A DNA stretch of 64,000 bases. It comes from Anomaloglossus baeobatrachus (Eukaryota > Chordata > Amphibia > Anura > Aromobatidae). The DNA is taken from assembly GCF_048569485.1 (NCBI RefSeq), contig NC_134357.1, positions 335,782,742-335,846,741 of the forward strand, written 5' to 3'. Below, in pieces: positions 40,901 to 49,900 of this stretch. Made by a program: the position numbers and the translations under genes. Positions within the stretch are counted from its first letter, which is position 1, and each line of letters begins with the position of its first letter. Below the pieces are notes generated by a model, which was given only the letters and a program-made list of their open reading frames with translations, was not told where the DNA came from and searched no databases.

Positions 40901-43900
40901 AATGGTCTCTTCACCCGGACATGTTTCAAGAGATCTGTTGCCGCTGGGGAACGCCGGACGTCGATCTAATGGCGTCACGGCACAACAACAAGGTCCCGGC
41001 ATTCATGGCACGGTCTCAAGATCACAGAGCTCTGGCGGCAGACGCATTAGTTCAGGATTGGTCGCAGTTTCGACTACCTTATGTATTTCCTCCTCTGGCA
41101 CTGCTGCCCAGAGTGTTACGCAAGATCAGGTCCGACTGCCGCCGCGCCATCCTCATCGCCCCAGACTGGCCGAGGAGGTCGTGGTACCCGGATCTGTGGC
41201 ATCTCACGGTGGGTCAACCGTGGGCACTACCAGACCGACCAGACTTGCTGTCTCAAGGGCCATTTTTCCATCTGAATTCTGCGGCCCTCAACCTGACTGT
41301 GTGGCCATTGAGTCCTGGATCCTAGCGTCTTCAGGGTTATCTCAAGAGGTCATTGCCACTATGAGACAGGCCAGGAAACCAACGTCCGCCAAGATCTACC
41401 ACAGGACGTGGAGGATCTTCTTATCCTGGTGCTCTGATCAGGGTTTTACTCCCTGGCCGTTTGCCTTGCCCACTTTTCTGTCTTTCCTTCAATCCGGAAT
41501 GGACAAGGGTTTGTCTCTCGGCTCTCTCAAGGGACAAGTATCGGCGCTTTCCGTGTTTTTTCAAAAGCGTCTAGCCAGGCTTCCGCTGGTACGCACGTTC
41601 CTGCAGGGGGTTTGCCACATAGTCCCACCTTACAAGCGTCCGCTAGAACCCTGGGATCTTAACAGGGTGCTAACGGCTCTTCAGAAACCACCTTTCGAGC
41701 CGATGAGGGATGTTTCTCTTTCACGCCTTTCGCAGAAGGTGGTCTTCCTAGTGGCAGTCACATCACTTCGGAGAGTGTCTGAGCTAGCAGCGCTGTCATG
41801 CAAAGCACCCTTCCTGGTGTTTCACCAGGATAAGGTGGTTCTGCGTCCGGTACCGGAATTTCTCCCTAAGGTGGTATCCCCTTTTCATCTCAATCAGGAT
41901 ATCTCCTTACTTTCTTTTTGTCCTAATCCAGTTCACCAATGTGAAAAGGATTTGCACTTGTTAGATCTCGTGAGAGCACTCAGATTCTACATTTCTCGTA
42001 CGGCGCCCCTGCGCCGTTCTGATGCGCTCTTTGTCCTTGTCGCTGGCCAGCGTAAGGGGTCGCAGGCTTCCAAGTCAACCTTGGCTCGGTGGATCAAGGA
42101 ACCGATTCTTGAAGCCTACCGTTCTTCTGGGCTTCCGGTTCCTTCAGGGCTGAAAGCCCATTCTACCAGAGCCGTGGGTGCGTCCTGGGCATTGCGGCAC
42201 CAGGCTACGGCTCAGCAGGTGTGTCAGGCAGCTACCTGGTCGAGTCTGCACACTTTCACGAAACACTATCAGGTGCATGCCTATGCTTCGGCAGATGCCA
42301 GCCTAGGTAGGCGAGTCCTTCAGGCGGCGGTTGCCCACCTGTAGGAGGGGGCCGTTTTACGGCTCTTTTTATCGAGGTATTCTTTTACCCACCCAGGGAC
42401 TGCTTTTGGATGTCCCAATTGTCTGGGTCTCCCAATGGAGCGACAAAGAAGAAGGGAATTTTGTTTACTTACCGTAAATTCCTTTTCTTCTAGCTCCTAT
42501 TGGGAGACCCAGCACCCGCCCCTGTTCCCTTCGGGCTGTTGTTCTTTTGTGTACACATGTTGTTCATGTTGAATTGTTCTTTGGTTCATGGTTTAGTTCT
42601 CCGAACATCCTTCGGATTGAGTTTACCTTAGACCAATTTATAAGTTTCCTCCTTCCTGCTTTGGCACCAAAACTGATGGGCCCGTGATGCACAGGAGGGT
42701 GTATAGGCAGAGGGGAGGGGTTACACTTTTTAAAGTGTAATACTTTGTGTGGCCTCCGGAGGCAGAAGCGATACACCCCAATTGTCTGGGTCTCCCAATA
42801 GGAGCTAGAAGAAAAGGAATTTACGGTAAGTAAACAAAATTCCCTTCTTTTATTTTAACATTCATAATCCTTATGACTACATCCCTTTTTAAAGGGAATG
42901 TGACAGCTGATACATGTTACATGCTGCAGTGGCTGAATGACTAGTCGCACAATCTGGTCCTGCAGGCTTCTTCCCGCCGGCTCCTCTTCAGTGATGGGTC
43001 TCTCCCTGCGTGTGTGTATAGGGAGACCTGTCAATTATTGGTAACACACTGAAAAGCTGCCAAGCACCAAGATGCCCAAAGGCCTAGTCTTTCAAAGTAT
43101 ATTTTCTTTCTTTTTGCAAATATTGCAGCATTTCAAATATAGCATCTGATACATACTGCCCAATCATTGGGAGCATGTATTAGCTTTCTGGTTCCCAGGA
43201 GTGGTAAGAAAGGGTGTGTTGCTGCAATGGTTAATTATTTGTATCAGCCCAGAGCTAAGAGAGCAACACTAGATCAGGATACGTTTCCAGGGCCTGAATG
43301 TATCCGTTCAGACAGCCTTCAGAAATATTGAGTGATTGTATGAAAAAATAGTTGAAAATTGCTTTCATAGGCAATGTTTAATGATATGTCACCTACCGAT
43401 CTCTTGTAATATTTCAGCACAGTCCTCTTTATGGCTTGTGCTGGGGAGCTGCCAGTTGTATAAGCTTTTTAGGCTTTGTTTTATTGTGCCAGTGCTGTAA
43501 GATTGGATCCTTTTGTCACCCTAGCCAAATGGCTACAGTAGTCGCTGTAAAATGCATGCGATACCTGTAAGCCTTTGCCTTTTTTTTTTTTTTCTTTCTT
43601 CGTACACCTACTAATTGGGTTATTCCAATTTCTTCTTTTCCTATGTTCTATAGTTCTTAAATTTTTTGTCAAAGCACGATACTTTGGAGCTGGAAAACCC
43701 ATCTCTAACCTCTACACCGGTCTGTAGCCAGAAAGCTGTTGTAACCACACCTCTCCATCGAGACAAAACGCCCCTGGTACAGAAGAACTCTGCGTAAGTT
43801 TACTCCTTTGTTGTGTTCACTTTTACTCATCACTGATGGGTATTCTGTAGTATCAACACTATTGGCTTGATGCCACTATGACTGCAAGATAAGGTTTCAC

Positions 43901-46900
43901 TCACCTTTCAGATAGCGTTGTGCTCAACTTTTACCCTTTTCCCACCCCATGATGTACTATTATGTAATGGATCTGGTACTGTTGTATGTTACACAGGCAG
44001 GACCTGCCCTAACAGCAAGTGGCAGAGCTAGCTCTGATGGTTTCTGTTTAAGCACTTAAATGCCACTGTCAATCACTGATGGTAGGACTTAATTTGCACG
44101 TGCATAGCCCACCCACAACTGATCAGAGTGTATTAATGGGTTGCGATTGCACAGGGGCTGGCTTAATGCTCTGGATATTGCTCATGACCATCTCTGAGTG
44201 GAATGTGGCTTTAGAAGTAGGAGGTTGAGCCGTCCTGTCCTACATCATGCTGCTCTCAGATGAGTTAGCAAAACCTGCTAACAGATTCCCTTTTAAAAGG
44301 TAATTTAAAAAAAAAAAAAAAAGCTAGGTGCTGAAACCACTCTGTCCTGGGCCTTGTGTTGTTCAGCATCTTTATCAATGATTTAGATGAAGGTATTAAG
44401 GATAAACTGATTAAATTTGCTGATGACACAAAGCTAGGAGGAATAGCTAATACTAGAGAAGAGACAGAGGATTCAACAAGATCTAAACAAGCTGAAACAA
44501 TGGGCAGCAACTAATAGAATGGATTTTAACAGGGAGAAATGCAAAGTCATACATCTTGGCAAGAATAATGAAAAGGGCCTATACAGCATGGGAGGAATAG
44601 AGGTATCCAAAAGCATGTGTGAAAAAGACTTGGGTATACTAATAGATCACAGACTGAACATGAGTCAACAGTGTGACGCAGCAGCAAAAAAAGGCAAAAC
44701 ACCATTCTAGGATGTATTAACAGAAGCATACATTCTAGATCATGTGAAGTCATTAACCCCCTTTACTCCTCATCTGGAATATTGTGTCCAGTTCTGGGCA
44801 CCACATTTTAAAAAAAGACATCAACAAACTGGAGAAAGTTCAGAGAAGAGGGACCAGCATGGTGACTGGTCTGCAAACCATGTCCTATGAGGAATGATTA
44901 CAGGATTTAGGATTGTTTAGCTTGCAAAAGAGAAGACTGAGAGGACACTTAATCGCTGTCTACAAATATCTTAAAGGCTGTCACACTGTAGAGGGATCAG
45001 TTTTATTCTCATTTTCACAAGGAAAGACTAGAAGCAATGGGATGAAACTGATGGGGAGGAGACAGATTAGATATTGGAAAAAACCTTTTTGACAGTGAGG
45101 GTTAACAGGTACGTGCGTCCATGCTGATGACGCTGGGCATTGAATAGCACGCTGGCACGCCCCTGTAGGCGTAATAACAGGCTAAGAGGCCAGACTAATC
45201 GGGGGAAATAACGCCCTTGCGACTAGTTAAACAGGAATTAGAAATATTGCATTTTATTTTACCTGACCGGTTCCCTTTGGAAGCACAATTTTTTTTTTTT
45301 TTTTTTTTTATTTCTCTTAACTGTTACATTTTCAGAATTAGTTGACAAGAAACAAAACATACGTTTATTGCTATAATCATACTAACCTGGAGAATTAAGT
45401 TGGCAGGTCCTTTCTTTTTTTTTTTTTCTTTCTCTCCTGTTTTACTGTGCAATAAATACAGTAAAAACAAAAGCCTCCAAACAAGTGGATTGCGTTTGGT
45501 TTTTTTTTTGTTTTTTTTTTGGTTAAAGTTCACTTAATTTTGTTCAGTTTTCCTTTGTGTTGCATGATAAAATGAAAAATGTCCTTCAAAGCTACAAATT
45601 GTCATGCGGAAAAAAGCCCTCATATGTATTGTATGTAAAAAACATAAACTGGAAAGAAGCAAAACTGTGAAAATTGAATCCTTGAGATTTGGAAAATATG
45701 TTTACAATTTTTTTTTTTTTTTTTAATTTTAGGTTTGTGACACCGAATCATAAATGTCTGGGGGATAATACACCCCACACACCCACACCATTCAAGAATG
45801 CTTTAGAGAAGTTTGGGTCATTGAGACCATTGGTAAGTGCTGATTTACATGGTTTTGTTTCCTGGAATATAGAAATTACTGATCTCCCTGCTATAACTGT
45901 GGGCTGTCTTTTGGCATGCAATCCTTCCATTTCTGCTTCTGTCGCCGGGATGTCAAATAGAGACAGACGAATAGTAACTATTCATGTTGGGATAATGCTT
46001 ACCGAATACCAAGTACTATTCCAGTATTCATCATGGCAAGAAAAATGCTCAGTTTCCTCACTGACTTCCATTAGGTTCGTTATTCATGATGAATACCAGA
46101 ATAATACTTTAGGATTCGTTATGAATAATCCAAACACGAATAGTTACTATTCGCCCATCACTAATCTCAAATTTAAATACACAGTGGGCCAAAATTAACA
46201 AGCGTTGATATTTATAAAGCTACGTTTTATTGACCTGTCATTGATGGGTCATTTTCAGTGGGGCTTTGCCCCTTTTTAGGCTTTTTTGGATTAGACAGCA
46301 GACCTTTAACCGTTCCATCTCCTTTTGGGGTTATCTAAAACTGTATTAAATCATGACATGAGGGCACTGGGTCAATAGCGTATCTGGCTGCAGCTTGATG
46401 AGGAGATAGAGGGGACACCGTCATGGCTGGAGAGTGCACGACTCTGGGGCGGTTGGTTACTGCAGTGCCAATTACAAGGAGCGTGCCGGACCGGATTTGT
46501 ATCATTAGGCTATGTGCCCACAGGAAAAGTGTCCTGCAGATATATCCGCAGGACATTCCGCAGGAGCTTCCAGAAAACCGCAGCACCACTTTTGTCTGTT
46601 TACATGCTGCGGTTGTATTGCGGAATGTCTTGTGGATATGCTGCGGCATTCTGCATTGAGGATACAGTACCATGGCTTCGGCACTGCATCCTCAATGCAG
46701 AACAAGTGCTGGAGTGATCGGGAAGTTCATACTTACCTCCATCACGCAGCGCTTCAATTTCCGGCTGTGTCTGTCTGCACATTGCCGGAAAAGGTGGGTG
46801 GGCCTGAACTAGCTCCGGCTGTCACATGACTGGAGCTTGTGCAGGCCCCGCCCACCTCCTGCTCCTGGCTCCACCTCGCTCCTCTGCAGCTGAGGAAGTG

Positions 46901-49900
46901 ACTCCGGTGTCTTCTATCAAGGCAGGTAAGTATAGGACCCTGCGGAGAAATCCGCAGGAATAATTCACATACTGTAGTTTTCCGCAGGGAAATCTGCATT
47001 ATTTCCGCTGCGGAAAAAAATGCAGCATGGGCACAGCACTCCACAAATGCCATAGAAATGGGTGGGGACTCGCTGTACTGCGGACTTTTTAAAAATCCGC
47101 GGAATTTCCACGCAAAAAATCGCAGCAAATTCCGCATTTTCCGCAGCGTGGGCACATACCCTTAGCATGCGCTGTCTACCGGCGGCTAGCTCTAGTAGAC
47201 ACTTATTTTATTGCTGGCCAAATATAAATACTCTGTGAGCTACATTTGGCTTATTGGTCTGCGTTTGACATCTATGTTCAATAGGGAAGATGATTGTCAG
47301 GTCACTGGGCCAGGAATAATGGTCCCGTGTCATGAGAAGTAAACCGCAATGTAGTTTTATTAAAATGATTCAATACACAGAATGACAAACTGAAAGTGTC
47401 TTTTTCTGGAAGTGAATGTCCAGTGTTTAAAGGTTCAAAATGGTATGTTAATTAGTTTATCACGTATGTTAGGTGAGCTTGCGACATACATTTATTAGGG
47501 AGCTGGCTTTCACTAGCAGCAGTGACTGGAGCTGGCTCTGAGCGCTGCGGTTCCACTAGTTTAGATGGTCAGCATTCCTTGTCCTGCTATGGAGACCAGA
47601 AGTCCTCACACAGAACCACCAATACAAAAGGTATATGTCTAAAAAGGAAAACAAAAAAAAGTGAAAACACAAACCAAACTAATTTTAAAGTTCTGTTCTT
47701 TTTTGTTTTTATTTTACCGCTTTGAAAAAAAAAAATAAAAAATGTCGCCGTAATGAAGCTGATTTGGAGGATCATGGAAACAGGTTTTTTTCCTTTTCTG
47801 TCCAATAAAGGGTGTAAAAGCAGAACCCAAACCACAATGGCAGAACAGTGTCCCCACTGTGAATTCACCTCCTACAATTTATTTTTCTTCTATTACATTG
47901 TACAATAAAATGAATGGTGTCATCCAAAACTACATCTCGTCTCACAAGTCTTCATATGGCTGTTCAACGGCAAAATATAAAATATGTTCGTCTCTTGAAA
48001 CAAATTGGGGGTGGGGAATTGTGGGTCATTGAAGGGTTAATATCCTGTAGTTAAAATGTGTCCTATGCAGACTTGTGTGGCTTCATGGCAAAAAAAAAAA
48101 AAAAATCCTTTTATTTGCAGCAACAAGGATCTAGATGAAAATAACGCAATGACTTTTCTCCAAAGGTTAAGATCAAAATGTTCCTAGTTATGTACAATAT
48201 TGCAAGCGTAACCAGTTTGTTACCCAGGAATTTAGAAATCCTAGGTATTCGCTATAAAGCCCGACACTCATCTGCATTTTACTCATCCGCAAAGGCACTG
48301 GAGAACAAATAGGATTTAGAACTGCAGTTGTCTTGAGGGGAGCAACAAATGATAATTCTAAGGGACAATGACTATGTAAAGCTGAAGAACCAGGTCAGAA
48401 GTGGCCAGTGTCCTACTTTATTTCCCCATTTCCCCCCTGAGTAATCTGTATTTCGTTTTTGTAAATCCACCACAAAGTCCCAGAGATACGGGCACTTTAT
48501 TTCGTGCACCTTTTTCCGAATCCTACAAGGGGGCGTTGAGCCCTTGCTAACAAATGCGACGCATCTTACAAACATGTCCCCACAGGACCTTGTGAGCTCC
48601 TTGTTTAGGAACGAGGTAGAAATGTCTTTTTGAGGAAAAACACAAACAAAAAACCCATATCTCTGGTGGATATACAAAAAACTGAATCCTCATGGGAGCA
48701 GCGGGAATAAAATGAGAACAAAATCTATTGACTTTTGCCTTGGTGACAAAGGGTCAACAGTAGTAATATATACAAGGCACTCCTGAATTCAAGAGTGCCT
48801 TGTATATATTACTACTGTATATGGTCTGGAAACCTACCTGAGCACCCTGGTAACTAGAAATTCGGTAGAAGTGCCTTATCCTTTTGAAGAGTTTCAGCAG
48901 TGACTTAGATGTTGTATACTTGTAGCCCCCAACCCCCCATTTTGAAGAGGATCTGAAGGAAGTTCTCCGCAACGAATCCGGCATAGAACTGGTCATTGTA
49001 GATGAACCCAAGCATGACCGTACAAAGAGGAAACCTGGAGTAAGTAGTGTCCGTTACCGACAAATTTACATAGACTCGGGCAGAATACAAATTGCTTTGC
49101 GTTTCCTTCTTGCTGGTTTCATTTCTATTTTATCCTTTCAGCATCCTCATAGCCCCATCAAGAAAGTGCGAAAGTCTCTTGCTCTAGATGTGGTTGACAA
49201 GGAGATCAAACCTCCTACGCTCTCCCTTTCTTCAGCAGCCTCGCTACAAGAACAGGTAATGTCCGAGGTGGATTGTTCTCTGTAATAAACCACTTCCTTT
49301 TGGAATCGTTGGTTGCTGACAGCATTAACCTCAGCGCAACTGTTTTTTCTTTCTTCCTCCAAGAGCCTCCCATGATTACCTGTCAAGTGCTAAACCAGTT
49401 GTACTTTTGAATGACACCATCCATTTTACCATGTGATTTAATGGAAAATAGGGGGGAATTTTAAAGAAGCATAACTGTTTCTTTTGACAGTCCAGCAGCA
49501 ATGTGAATGCAGCCCTGGAACATAATACTGTTCTTGTGAGAAGATAGTCTTATGTACAGTATGTGTAATGGCCATGTATGACCGTACAGGGACATGGTCT
49601 GATCATACCACATCTGCTGGGCAGGGGAGGAAGTAAGAAAGTATACAGACATTACAGCATGGGATCACAAATGATTCTTAGAAATAAGATATTTTTTAAA
49701 AATGGGCAGAGAAATGTTTTACCTCACAAAAGGAATCGGCAGTGATCCCGTGGTGTAATGTCTGTATACGTTTGCATCCTCCCCAGCCCAGGAGCTGTGT
49801 TATATGCTGACCATGTCCCTGTACAGTCCCACATGGCCATTACACAGTACATAGCAGGGGCACATATAAAAAATTCTCACCACAGAAACTTCTTATTTCA

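Larger units (their letters stand above)
35950..42880. mobile_element. foldback DNA element split by a MITE and by DIRS copy 4
   Basis: The left arm has GTATGGCCATAATGGTG (about 35978) and, after a nested MITE, CCTTCAGTGAAAAAATTTGC and CTTGGGTTTCCTAAC (36490-36560). The right arm, read in complement, has CTTTGGGTTTCC-like and GATACCTTCAGTGAAG words and CGCCATTATGGCCATAC at about 36873-36889. The arm continues beyond the DIRS copy as TTTTAACATTCATAATCC (about 42854), which mirrors GGATTATACACGTTAAAG at about 35956-35973. Confidence 0.75.

Noticed and set aside
14831-42850. Reading the repeats as LTR retroviruses (Gypsy or endogenous retrovirus)
   Set aside because: There are no direct LTRs, no aspartic protease or DDE integrase was recognised and no primer-binding site seen. 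Ends are inverted, an internal complementary region exists and the recombinase is of tyrosine type, so DIRS is the better fit.
48757-48818. The palindrome as a microRNA precursor
   Set aside because: The stem is perfect with almost no loop and no lower stem, unlike a typical pri-miRNA, and the arm is not a microRNA that I recognise.
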